Assembly: GCA_023630585.1 (NCBI GenBank)
Contig: CM042565.1
Location: 5,612,013-5,676,012 of the forward strand
Direction of reading: 5' to 3'
DNA length: 64,000 bases
DNA from: Cranoglanis bouderius
Taxonomy: Eukaryota > Chordata > Actinopteri > Siluriformes > Cranoglanididae
This document shows positions 33,001-41,386 of the stretch, piece after piece (within the stretch, counting starts at the first letter, position 1; each line of letters starts with the position of its first letter). The translations under genes and the position numbers were made by a program. Under the pieces are notes generated by a model, which saw nothing but the letters and a program-made list of their open reading frames with translations, was not told the origin of the DNA and searched no databases.

Positions 33001-33859
33001 GCTATTACCTGTGGTCGCAGTCGCAATGTGAGATAGTGAATAGAGTTGGGTTAAACACGCCGAAGTTCACAGTGAAGGGGCAAATGATGTGGTCGCAGTG
33101 ATCATGCTCTCGGCAACATCTGTCTACGTGCTCAAACATACCTATAAGTAATGAATAACATTCAATCATTTTACAGCGATTATTTTTGTTTTCCGTTGTT
33201 ATAAACTGAATTTATAAATTTCAAGTAGCTTTCTTAAACCATTGATTGTCTTAAGTTTTGTATTACAGAAAGATTCATTTGCGGCAACTTTAATAAATTG
33301 TTTAGTATGAAAGGTGTGACTGAAAGGTATGACTGACTTTTCAGGTAAGCTATAGCCTACTTACCCAGTTGCTCGTAGTCACCAGCGCGGCTTCCGCGGC
33401 CGCACCACAGAGTCCCGGGTAAGATCCAAGCGCGCTTCTGCCGCGCCCCAGAGCCCACCTGATAGCTCGTGTCTAAGTACCTATGCCACCTCAATTTGCC
33501 AAGGGAAATTGGTCGAAATTCACATGGACAAGGCTCCAAAAGCAGAGTTATATTGAGGCGCAGAGACAACGTTTTATGTTGATCCCAGGTGCCTCGTTCA
33601 TGGCATTCTGACATATAGTTTTGGATCAAAGCTGGCTCAGCGCTTGTAGAACACTCTTCAACACGATGCTCTGCTGTCCAAATGGTCCAGTAAAAAAGAA
33701 CAGACGCTACTGCTGATTTTCTTCGAAGAAAACTACACTGAGTGCGTCCAAGCTCGGACTTAGTGCGAAAACAAAAAAACTGTTCTTGGTGTCCGGAATT
33801 AGAGCTGTGGAAAAGAGCACAATAAGATGTGCCAAATGAAGGCGAATCCCGGTTCTCAT
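24734..33859 (-). CDS. pla2g3: Group III secretory phospholipase A2 (pla2g3-like), six exons
   Basis: Secreted enzyme that hydrolyses the sn-2 ester of phospholipids using Ca2+ and a His/Asp pair. The family also contains bee-venom PLA2, but this is an ordinary vertebrate gene. Exons (minus): 33859-33365, 33141-33009, 27646-27512, 26876-26007, 25129-25009 and 24872-24750. Splice sites are GT/AG and phases join as 1,2,2,1,2. Across exon joins one reads PGTLWCGRGSRAG, then CCREHDHCDH, then TISHCDCDHR, then a Lys/Ser/Thr-rich linker, then a Cys-rich C-terminal part as in vertebrate PLA2G3. A frame change inside exon 1 (around the T7 run at 33779-33773) and another in exon 4 (26658-26639) break the frame: pseudogene or sequence error. 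The last residues may come from read-through to TAA at 24736-24734 or from an exon not found. Confidence 0.85.
24750..24872 (-). CDS. pla2g3: pla2g3-like exon 6
   Basis: Acceptor TTCTTCCTCACAG|GTTGAC. It reads LTYYYLRQLESVLLLEKLLW, KFVSMSCIEIP and STKECSNNTR. Possible donor ACAAG|GTTTGG at 24749. If not spliced, the frame adds FGNE and stops at 24734. Confidence 0.8.
25009..25129 (-). CDS. pla2g3: pla2g3-like exon 5: C-terminal Cys-rich region
   Basis: Acceptor TCTTCTTCTCTAG|CAATATG. It reads ICDVTRHLDDCKYKIRP and TTTIYHCDCIHR. The HCDC text mirrors the same motif in exon 2. Donor CACAG|GTCATT, weak at +4 to +6, phase 2. Confidence 0.85.
25130..26006 (-). other. Intron 4 of the pla2g3-like gene
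   Basis: AT-rich, without recognised mobile elements. A plus-strand frame of 83 codons at 25498-25749 has no supporting motif and is treated as chance. Confidence 0.6.
26007..26876 (-). CDS. pla2g3: pla2g3-like exon 4: Lys/Ser/Thr-rich linker, frameshifted
   Basis: Acceptor CTTTTCTTATAG|GTGCAC continues the PLA2 fold (CTSDKVAPYAILKHTTIYN), then a long basic low-complexity linker rich in Lys, Ser, Thr, Asn and Pro. The first frame stops at TAG 26641-26639. The second frame is open from 26655 to the donor ATAG|GTAAAT at 26007 and is the one that fits exon 5. A one-base change in the 20-bp overlap would explain this, and no plausible mini-intron was found. Vertebrate PLA2G3 has a similar disordered linker here. 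Confidence 0.8.
26877..27511 (-). other. Intron 3 of the pla2g3-like gene
   Basis: AT-rich, no recognised element. A T-rich run at 26930-26953 lies on the plus strand. Confidence 0.6.
27512..27646 (-). CDS. pla2g3: pla2g3-like exon 3: end of the PLA2 fold
   Basis: Acceptor TTTATTAG|GTTTAAG. It reads FKQCLLNINDTVSNMVGYTF, FNILKLQCFELIQKRRC and TKINWIG, the helix and Cys-bearing end of group III PLA2. Donor GGAAT|GTGAGT, phase 2. The intron before it is 5.4 kb because of nested transposons. Confidence 0.9.
29640..31619 (+). mobile_element. Collapsed endogenous retrovirus (LTR + leader + LTR end)
   Basis: Starts TGTAGCGTATGAC and ends TTTCGCTACA with AATT duplicated at 29636-29639 and 31620-31623. 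The first 200 bp align by eye to the LTR at 35984 (CCCAAACTGATATTCTAAATTAACCC; GATGACTGAACGTCTGGG). A likely LTR end, GAGTTACTACA, is at about 31453. It is followed by TGGTAGATAATGCGGGCAC, the same primer-binding-like text as in the full-length provirus, about 100 bp of leader, then a second LTR-type end. No gag, pol or env remains. Confidence 0.75.
30036..30091. repeat. (AC)n microsatellite within the LTR
   Basis: AC array at the position where the LTR at 35984 has a short CACACACTCACGCACACACA tract. Confidence 0.9.
31624..32260 (+). pseudogene. Transposase of copy B, distal part
   Basis: Continues after the retroviral insertion with VEQFQNNVPQRKIAKTMNIS, TVHNIIKRFQESGEISVRKG and LRRHCIKNRHDSVMEI. 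Shifted frames follow with KPYVNMIQKHRRLLWAKAHL, LWSDE-like text near 32020 and SLMVWGCISAYGMGSLHIW near 32140. The region holding the second Asp and final Glu is deleted at about 32263. Closest match in this window is the fragment at 640-1432. Confidence 0.8.
33009..33141 (-). CDS. pla2g3: pla2g3-like exon 2: active site
   Basis: Acceptor CTTATAG|GTATG. It reads MFEHVDRCCREHDHCDH, where the His of CCREHDHC is the catalytic residue, then FTVNFGVFNPTLFTISHCDCD. Donor CACAG|GTAATA, phase 2. Exon 1 plus exon 2 regenerates a Gly codon at the join, consistent with correct boundaries. Confidence 0.92.
33365..33859 (-). CDS. pla2g3: pla2g3-like exon 1: signal peptide, propeptide, Ca2+ loop
   Basis: ATG at 33859-33857 gives MRTGIRLHLAHLIVLFSTAL, a good signal peptide with a hydrophobic core. 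The downstream propeptide frame (FCFRTKSELGRTQCSF, SVLFYWTIWTAEHRVEEC) is offset by one base. The two frames meet near a run of seven T on the coding strand (33779-33773). The exon ends with RQKR, a furin-type cleavage site, then AWILPGTLWCGRGSRAG, whose WCGxG is the Ca2+-binding loop. Donor CTGG|GTAAGT at 33365/33364, phase 1. Confidence 0.85.
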
Positions 33860-33869
33860 GATCAAGAGA

Positions 33870-34080
33870 TAATTTCGTGACAAAAATAAAAATAATAAAA
33901 CAGTTATTATAGGCCCATACTTAATAGTTACTGCCTCCTAAGTGGACCACGTTTTCTAGATATGGTAGGCTATTAACATCTATCTTTGGTAATCGGATCC
34001 CAAGCGGACGGCGCTAAATTTAGCGGAGGAAGGTGCTCTAGGACATCTATAGCCACGATGCGACCCCGACAAGACCACCT
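33870..34080 (-). promoter_or_regulatory. Likely promoter region of the pla2g3-like gene
   Basis: Directly upstream of the start codon. It contains scattered CpGs (GGATCCCAAGCGGACGGCGC, GATGCGACCCCGAC) but no clear TATA box. Assigned from position only. Confidence 0.3.
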
Positions 34081-34219
34081 AATCACCAGTGTTGCCTAGT
34101 TCGCTGTTTTTACGTGGAAACTTTGTACTGTTCAGCCTGCTGATATACGTAACGGGTGAATTTGTCCGCGGCTGAGGCGTTTTGCAAAGATTGGTCACAA
34201 CACGACTCTGACAATAGTG

Positions 34220-34918
34220 TAGTGATGGGAATTCCGGCTCTTTTTATTGAGCCAGATCATTTGGCAGAGCTCAGCAATAAGAGCCGGCTCTTTCGGCTCC
34301 CAAACGGCTCTTCATTTAGTAACACTTCTGGCTTTTATAATTCATCCAGATTTAGCAATATTTTGACCTATGATTAGTACGTGTGCACATATATCACTTA
34401 AATTATTTAATGTACTGTAAGTATACTAAACCTTATAATTTTACATAATTTTACATTATGTTTGGCATAAAAACCTCAAATCATGTAAAAACAACAAACA
34501 TTATTATACGTGTATTGAACGTTTTATTTATATTGAACTATCCAAAACACAAACCATTCCAAACAAATCACACTCATTGCACTGTTGGATGAACAATTCT
34601 AATATGGCTGTGAAGGTTGTTAGTAGACCCTGCTCCATATAATATTTTTACCTTACAAATTCTACATTCTATGTTGTCTGTTATTAAAATGGATGCATTA
34701 AAATTGAGAATGTTATCACACGTGATTGGTCGCACGCATATATACATCAACACAACATTCAATCAGTGCATGGAGTGCGCGTGGCCGAGCAGTGTGGCAA
34801 AAATATCATCCTATTATTCTATCTTGTATTAATTTACAAAAACAGAAATCGGCTCTCAGACGAGAGGCGGCTCCCATCGACTCATAGAGCCGACTCGTTC
34901 GCGAATGACCCATCACTA
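34220..34918 (-). mobile_element. Internally deleted hAT (ZBED-type) element
   Basis: Inverted ends TAGTGATGGGAATTCCGGCT and GCGAATGACCCATCACTA, with GAGCCGGCTC-type subterminal motifs on both sides. The minus strand at 34762-34574 encodes a BED zinc finger relic: ECRICKVKILYGAGSTNNL and HSHIRIVHP, i.e. C-x2-C...H-x4-H spacing. The catalytic transposase domain is absent. No clear 8-bp duplication. Confidence 0.7.
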
Positions 34919-35241
34919 CTAAGTCGAGCAGTGTAAGTTTTTTTGGCGTGTTGCACAATGATGAATAATTTGCTACATATTTCATTTTAAACGCTGCCTA
35001 TTTCCATTGATGAATAATTAGCCAGATTTGATGGTAATATTAGCCTACCCCCAGTCCCACACAAACATGCACTTATTTTCAAACTCTTTTGTAACATCTT
35101 TTATTTTTATTACAGATGTGTTATCTGAGTCCTTCACATTCGAATAAGATGGTGAATTGTTAATGTTGAATTCGGATTTGCATGGATTACATATGTCTGG
35201 ATCAGGCAGCGTTGCATGTTACATAATAGGTTCTTTTACTA
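34919..35241. other. No feature seen
   Basis: AT-rich flanking sequence. Confidence 0.4.
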
Positions 35242-35858
35242 TTCTCTTTTCCTTTCGGCTGTTCCCTTCAGGGGTCGCCACAGCGAATCATCTGCCTCCA
35301 TCTAGCCCTATCCCCTGCATCCTCTTCTCTCAGACCGACTACCTTCATGTCCTCCTTCACTACATCCATAAATCTCCTCTTTGGTCTTCCTCTCGGCCTC
35401 CTGCCTGGCAGCTCTAACCTCAGCATCCTTTTACCGATATATTCACTCTCCCTCCTCTGAACATGTCCAAACCATCTCAACCTGGCCTCTCTAACTTTGT
35501 CTCCAAAACATCTCACATGTGCTGTCCCCCTGATGTACTCATTCCTGATCCTATCCATCCTCGTCACTCCCAAAGAGAACCTCAACATCTTCAGCTCTGC
35601 TACCTCTAACTCTTCCTCCTGTCTTTTCCTCAGTGCAACTGTCTCCAAACCATACAACATCGCTGGTCTCACTACTGTCCTGTACACCTTTCCTTTCATT
35701 CTTGCTGGTACTCTTTTATCACACAACAGACCTGACACTTTTCTCTACCCATTCCAACCTGCCTGCACACGCTTCTTCACCTCTTTTCCACCCTCCCCGT
35801 TGCTCTGGACTGTTGACCCTAAGTACTTAAAATCCTGCACCTTCTTTTACTATGTTGA
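35242..35858 (-). pseudogene. RTE-like LINE 3' end
   Basis: The minus strand encodes the C-terminus of an RTE-type ORF2: YRTVVRPAMLYGLETVALRK, LGVTRMDRIRNEYIRGT, RLRWFGHVQRRE, PGRRPRGRPKRRFMDVVKED, ending MIRCGDP, then the short 3' UTR GACCCCTGAAGGGAACAGCC. It is 5'-truncated at about 35858. Very similar to 61725-62300. Confidence 0.85.
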
Positions 35859-35983
35859 TGCTAAATATTAATAGAAATAGAATAGAACCACTGATCTATA
35901 TTTATAACTGGATAGCTCATGACGTCACCAACAGTGAATCTACTGTGCCGCCATCTTTGTATTCCCTAACATTCTGACCTCAC

Positions 35984-37672
35984 TGTAACGTATCGGGGTG
36001 CCCAAACTGATTTCTACATTAACCCAAGTGAAACATATAAAGTTTCATTCCTTTAAGTGACCCAGAATAACCCGAGAGGCCTTCTTTGACCAGATGCAAC
36101 TCTGGAATTCAGGAGACTCTTTGGGAACCCACACAGGACCTACTCCCGCAATAAAAGAAACCTTTGATGACTGAACGTCTGGGAAACTTCAGGATTAGTT
36201 CGTCAACAAGGATCCACCATTTCCCGACCCCAGGGCCCGTAAATCTTCGATTTAATCTCAGTTTACGACCTCAGAGATTAACATCGGAGCCAACCGGTCT
36301 AGCAAAGAACCTCCTCCCTAGAAGGTCACCCTGAGGTGACCAAAGGACCGTTGTAACTTTAGAAGAACGCCAGCCCCCTCTTCTGGACATGCACACACTC
36401 ACGCACACACACAGTGAACATGTCTCTTGAATGTAACCTGTAATCATATCCCTAGATAGTTATGATGTATTCGTATATGCATGTGTTGTATGTCTAGATA
36501 ACCTAGTTGTAGCAATTTTATATAGTTTGAGCGAAAAGCTAATTTTTAAGTTGTCTGTAACTATGTCTAATGATCCTACACTGTCCAAGATATCATAATC
36601 TCCTTGAAGTTTGGTACCAAAATCATTGTCTCATAATATGCCAATTAATGATGCATACTACAGGACGATAGGATGTATCATTCTATACTTTTCCATGTTT
36701 TATCAAATACCATATTGATCCAAACTTAACACAAACCCCGCCCTGACATGCGACCCGTTCTGGGACAGACCAAAGAAGTTTTCCCCCAGAACTTTCTCAT
36801 CTCTCTTTGGATTCGCCAGCAGCTCAGAGAGGCGTGTACATTGGCATTGTCCATAAAAGACCGTGACACGCGTCCCCCGCTGGCTCGCTCCTTCGCTTTT
36901 TCTCACCCTCTTCCTACTTCTCACCTTGCCGCCTTCCGTTTCCGGCATTCCTCCGGACTCTCCTTTGTCTCGTGAAACCACGTGGCAATCACCATATTCT
37001 TCATCCTCGGGCGAGACTCAACTCCGTTCACCCCTACTCTACCGACGCCGAAGAACCAGCAAATTCCTCGCTCAATCTGCAAATCAAGGACCCTCGTGAA
37101 CTGCATAAAATTAACGCAAGTATAATTCCAATTGACCTATAGAGGTGTCCTTTAAGTCAGAGCCACTTTTGTTGAAAAAGTTGAATTCGAATTCCTTTGC
37201 TGATTCTCGAGGTTAAACTGTGTTCTGCCATTGTTACTTCCATTACTTTTCCTTCTGTTCCTTTCACTTACCCTGTATATATATGTATTATTTGTTTGTA
37301 CCTAGTTGTGTATATCGGTAGTTTTTACGTAGTTATTAAAATCCATGGTTATCACGCTGGATCGTCTGTTTTTACTTATGACAAGGTTCACTTTTAACGT
37401 TGCTCCTCGCTACGCGCTGGATTTCTGTTAACGTAGAATAAACTATGCTTCGTGGCCAGAAGGATAATTTATTCCTTTAGAGTAATACGAAGACTGCCCT
37501 GGTAAGTTTGGTGGACAAACAGATCAAGCTGCTTCGCATTTAATTCTAAAGCTAGGTTACAGTAATTAATATAACATTCCCTTTCATGGTCGATTTATAT
37601 CCATACTTAATCAGAACACGCTTCGATTAGAGCTATAGATATATTTCACCCATTTGAGCTAGATTCGCTACA
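35984..37672 (+). repeat. 5' LTR
   Basis: TGTAACGTATC...ATTCGCTACA. TATA-like CATAAAAG at 36852-36859 is followed by a pyrimidine-rich stretch, and ATTAAA at 37335-37340 is the likely poly(A) signal, giving R of roughly 0.5 kb. CAATAAAAG at 36151-36159 lies in U3, before the promoter. Frames inside the LTR are short and not credible genes. Confidence 0.95.
36852..36859 (+). promoter_or_regulatory. LTR TATA-like box
   Basis: CATAAAAG lies 870 bp into the LTR, just upstream of a GC/CT-rich region. It is repeated identically in the 3' LTR at 47834-47841. Confidence 0.5.
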
Positions 37673-37677
37673 TATTA

Positions 37678-37697
37678 TGGTGGAGATTGTGCGGGCA
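37678..37697 (+). promoter_or_regulatory. Putative primer-binding site
   Basis: TGGTGGAGATTGTGCGGGCA starts five bases after the 5' LTR, with the expected TGG that pairs with a tRNA CCA end. The other two retroviral copies carry TGGTAGATAATGCGGGCA or similar at the same place. I could not match it to a tRNA from memory. Confidence 0.55.
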
Positions 37698-39550
37698 CGT
37701 TTTAAAAACCTTGGTTCATGAGTGAATGCGCTTCGAATCCGGCGCGACTTTGTTCGTTCCATTCTTAAATCCGTATTGCGCGCGCTCAGCGAGTGAGCGT
37801 CCCGAGCTCACTCCGCTGATAACTGAAAGGCTCTAAGCTGATTTTCAGTTCAGCACGTTAACAGCACTATATATTTGTCTGACAAATTCAGCCGCGGTTA
37901 AGTGCTTAAAATAAAACTGCAGTTCATAACATTAAACTTGTGTCTGAAGACGATGAAATCGCAACACAGCACATTTTTAATTGTGTAATCGCCTGGTAAG
38001 AACGAAGAAACCTTCTTCCAGCGCAGTAAAGATTGATTTGAGCGATGTTCCTCTTATCTTTCTAGAAGGCCTTATTATATTGCTAGACTCGATGCATTGC
38101 GTTGAACCAATGTTAATTCGACAGGCAATAAGTCTCTTCTGGCAGAGCTAAACCGGCGTAGCTAACCGTAAGACGCACTGCATGTAGAAATCAGCCTCAA
38201 ACGGTGATTGATATATAAATGAAGAGCCCGACACTCTGATCAAGTGTAAATTCAAACAACGGCGAAGAAACCCCGTTGTGATTTTATGTGCATGGCAGCG
38301 AAGAAATCCTGCCCACATTTCTTGTGCATGAACAGCACAAAGGATCCCTGAGATCTCAAAATTTCTCCATTCTCGTGATAACACATGAAATCGCCATTAA
38401 AGCCGTCCCCTAGGAAACGCGCGCTGATTTCATTTCACGTCTGAGTTAGGGTAGGTTGCAGTACCTCTGACTGAACACCAGAGGGCCGCCAGCTTGAGGG
38501 CTAACCGCGGTAAAACCAACACCCCCTTTTTACTCACTATTGGGTGGCTCACTGCCGCCACCTTGTGGACCTTCTCTGTTAGGTCTATGCTATTCTCATT
38601 TCTGCATTCACTGTTCCTTGTCTCAGCCTCTCGGTCCTTTCTAGCTATCCTACTCTAACAGGATTAGTGTTCTCAATTTTTTTTTTTTCTTTTCTCTTTC
38701 TTTTCGGCTTGTTTGTTTTATTACTCTTTTGTTTTATTGGCTGGTTTACAATTTATTTCTCTCACCACTTTATTTTTCTTTATTGGCGCTATTAGTTTCA
38801 TTTTAATTACTATTATTTTTTTTTCCCTTCTTTTTCGCATTATTATTTTTAATTTTTGTTTATTGTTTATTTTTATTCACTCATCTTTCAAGTTTTTTTT
38901 TCTTTTCCGCTTCTCCCCTCTCTTCTTTCACTTTGTCATTTTACTTATATTTTGACTCCCTTTCTCGTCTCTCCCAATTGATAACACTCTTCCACTTAAA
39001 GAATTCCTTACTGTGCATGCTCCCTTAGTGTGAACTAAAACCAAGCCAAAGTAAGATTTGAATTCTAACTGTTGTGGTAGCCATTGGCATCTGCCTATTC
39101 ATAGGACTTCCACAGATAGAGAAGGCTTTCTCCTTACCCCCTTCTCTTTGTTTTCATTAATTAGTTCAATTTTATTTGTTCTACTTAGCTGTTGTTTGGT
39201 TATGACTTGTCTCTTCAAGCTCACCTAAAGGCATAAGCCTACGGGAACCAGCAAGGAAAAGCTAAAACCCTAGATTGTATGACCCAGGCAGCCAGTGTCA
39301 TTAGATGACCCACTAGGCTACCGCCTGTCCAAATCTTCTAATTCAGATCTGGCGCATACCCAGACCATTTGGCCCTTCCTGGCCACCTACGGCCAAAGAC
39401 AATAAGTGTCCGGCCTACATACCACTAACTGGCTGTACCAGTTAGCCAAATTGAGACTCACCGCGTACCTAATTAAGTACGATTGCGACTAGCTAATTTG
39501 CGTAGACTTGCATTGGCGTCTGTGTTGTTCTTCTCTCGTCAACAGTTGCC
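37698..39550 (+). other. Long 5' leader of the retrovirus
   Basis: About 1.85 kb with no credible gene. It includes a T-rich stretch at about 38675-38950 whose 80-codon frame is Phe/Leu-rich by composition only. Possible splice donors such as CCTG|GTAAGA at about 37992 could serve an env transcript. Packaging or translation signals probably lie here, but none can be assigned. Confidence 0.6.
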
Positions 39551-41383
39551 ATGTCCCGAGCAAGCAGCCCCACTGCCCATTGGTACAACCTTGAGACCTG
39601 GCTGACTACCATGACGACTACGTTCCTGCCCGAAGCAGCTACCGACCGGCAGCGCTTAAGCAAAGAGCAGCTGGACGAGGAAGTAGACAGGCTGATGGCG
39701 CATGATCCCACCCAGAACTACAGCTACAAGGACTGGGCCAAGATCGTCGGAAGCCTCGCTCACAACCTCCTCATCCAGGCATGGCGCAGCGAGAAGAGCA
39801 ACAGTGACCTGGAGCAAACTGTAACGACGCTCCAGTTTCAAGTCGAAGAGGCCCGGGCCAGCCAGGCCCTCGTTCAAACCAGCCTGGCTCAGCCATCACC
39901 CGAGACCACGGACCAGCACAGCACGGATTCCGAGCTACAAGAGGAAGTGGAGAAACTCCAAAAAGCCCTGCAAGACCTTCAAGCAGAAACAGAGCGAAAG
40001 GAGAAGCTGGAGAAAAAAAACAGGGATGAACTGAAAAACAAAATCCAACAAGGTGACACTCTCCTGACCAAAGCAGGGAGAGAACTGGAAGAAAGGAACG
40101 CTAAGCTCAAGGCATGCGAGAACCACCTGCTGAGGGCCCGAACTGAAATCGAGACCTTAGTATACGAAAAAGACTCTCTCAAAGATGAACTTGACACTGT
40201 TCGCCGAGAATTGAAATATTCCTACTCGTTCCAGAATGACCAGATAAGGGAAACACTCACCACGGAGTTTCCCACGACCAGTGAGCCGAGGCCTCCCGGC
40301 CACGAGCTCCTAGCTCGAAAGGGGAGCGAAAGCCCACTGCTCAAGAAGTCACCAAGCGACCATCAAGAACCCCCGTCAGCCACAAGGGGGTGGAAGCCTT
40401 TCCAGAGCATTCTTGCCCCCAGTCAAGGCATAGCTCACAAAGAACTGGACAAGCTGGCCAGGAACGTTCCCACGTTCACTCCAAACCTGGCGGGAGACCA
40501 TGACATTCATGCCTATCTACAAGACATAGACTTTCTTTTACAGACTTTAAACAATGTTACCATGTGGGACAGATTATACTTGATCAGGATTACGTCCAGT
40601 CGTGATGTGCGGAGCTTCTTAGATCGACAACCAGAGACTGTCAGATCGGATTACCAAGAACTACGACGGGCGCTGATTAAGGAGTACTCTGACCCTGAAT
40701 CAGATCAAGGGATTATTGCAGCTATGGACTTAAAACAGAGCCGGCTCGAAACCCCACAGGCCTATTACCACAGACTCCGACGGGCCTACTTCGGGGCACG
40801 GAACGAGCCAGGAATGGAGGAAGATGTCAACTTCAGGACTCTGTTCCTCCGAAATCTGCATCCTACAGTGAACCATCACCTAGGAGTCCTAGCCTGCCCG
40901 CGCAGCATGTCCACTCAACAGCTGCGGGACCTGGCCCACAAGGCCTACACTAAGCAGAAGGCCGCCTCCGAAAAACCTGTGAAAAACCCAACTATTTACC
41001 CTGTCTCCGATCACTGCTCAGAACTGGCCCTAGAGGGTGCACAAACACACTACAGTAACCGACCCTTTTCCAGCAGAGAGCACTACAACCGAGGTGGTGC
41101 GCGTCCCAAACTCCAGACTGGGCGCCCTGAAAAATTCCGGGACCAGCCACGTCCAGCTAACCACCCAAAGGGCGGAGTCACATGGGAACCCCGCCGATGG
41201 CTTAGAAACAGCCGACCCTCAGCGGCCCGGGAACCTAACCCAGACAAGCCTAAGTCCGAACCTTCACTAAAACAGGACGACACGGCTACGTCTGAGTCTG
41301 CAGAGATCCTGAGAATGCTGAAGGAGATCATCCGGAATAAAGCTCGCAAATATAATGACAGAGACAAGCCAGACCCCTTATGA
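39551..41383 (+). CDS. gag: Retroviral Gag, 610 residues
   Basis: ATG 39551 in good context (GCCATGT). Residues 1-80 form a folded-looking N-terminus. Residues about 84-110 and 128-222 are Glu/Lys/Leu heptads, i.e. a long coiled coil. A Pro/Ser linker follows, then at about 300-475 a helical capsid-like region (NVTMWDRLYLIRITSSRDV, YHRLRRAYFGARNEPGME, LFLRNLHPTVNHHLG). The C-terminal ~130 residues are basic and Pro-rich. No CCHC zinc knuckle is visible, so RNA binding probably relies on the basic tail. The frame is intact and ends TGA at 41381-41383, directly continued by pol in the same frame. Confidence 0.85.
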   Translation: MSRASSPTAHWYNLETWLTTMTTTFLPEAATDRQRLSKEQLDEEVDRLMAHDPTQNYSYKDWAKIVGSLAHNLLIQAWRSEKSNSDLEQTVTTLQFQVEEARASQALVQTSLAQPSPETTDQHSTDSELQEEVEKLQKALQDLQAETERKEKLEKKNRDELKNKIQQGDTLLTKAGRELEERNAKLKACENHLLRARTEIETLVYEKDSLKDELDTVRRELKYSYSFQNDQIRETLTTEFPTTSEPRPPGHELLARKGSESPLLKKSPSDHQEPPSATRGWKPFQSILAPSQGIAHKELDKLARNVPTFTPNLAGDHDIHAYLQDIDFLLQTLNNVTMWDRLYLIRITSSRDVRSFLDRQPETVRSDYQELRRALIKEYSDPESDQGIIAAMDLKQSRLETPQAYYHRLRRAYFGARNEPGMEEDVNFRTLFLRNLHPTVNHHLGVLACPRSMSTQQLRDLAHKAYTKQKAASEKPVKNPTIYPVSDHCSELALEGAQTHYSNRPFSSREHYNRGGARPKLQTGRPEKFRDQPRPANHPKGGVTWEPRRWLRNSRPSAAREPNPDKPKSEPSLKQDDTATSESAEILRMLKEIIRNKARKYNDRDKPDPL

Positions 41384-41386
41384 CTA
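41381..41386 (+). promoter_or_regulatory. Leaky gag stop, UGA-CUA
   Basis: The gag stop TGA is followed by CTA. Frame zero is then open without interruption through pol. UGA followed by CUA is a known high-readthrough context in alphaviruses and in several animal mRNAs. This is the simplest way for this element to make Gag-Pol. Confidence 0.65.

Noticed and set aside
36703..37099. Several 60-92 codon frames inside the LTR, repeated at 47685-48081
   Set aside because: Present twice only because the LTR is duplicated. Overlapping on both strands, with no recognised domain; they lie in the promoter/R region.
38713..38955. 80-codon Phe/Ile/Leu-rich frame in the retroviral leader, looking like a membrane protein
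   Set aside because: Composition follows directly from the T-rich DNA. No start context or conservation evidence.
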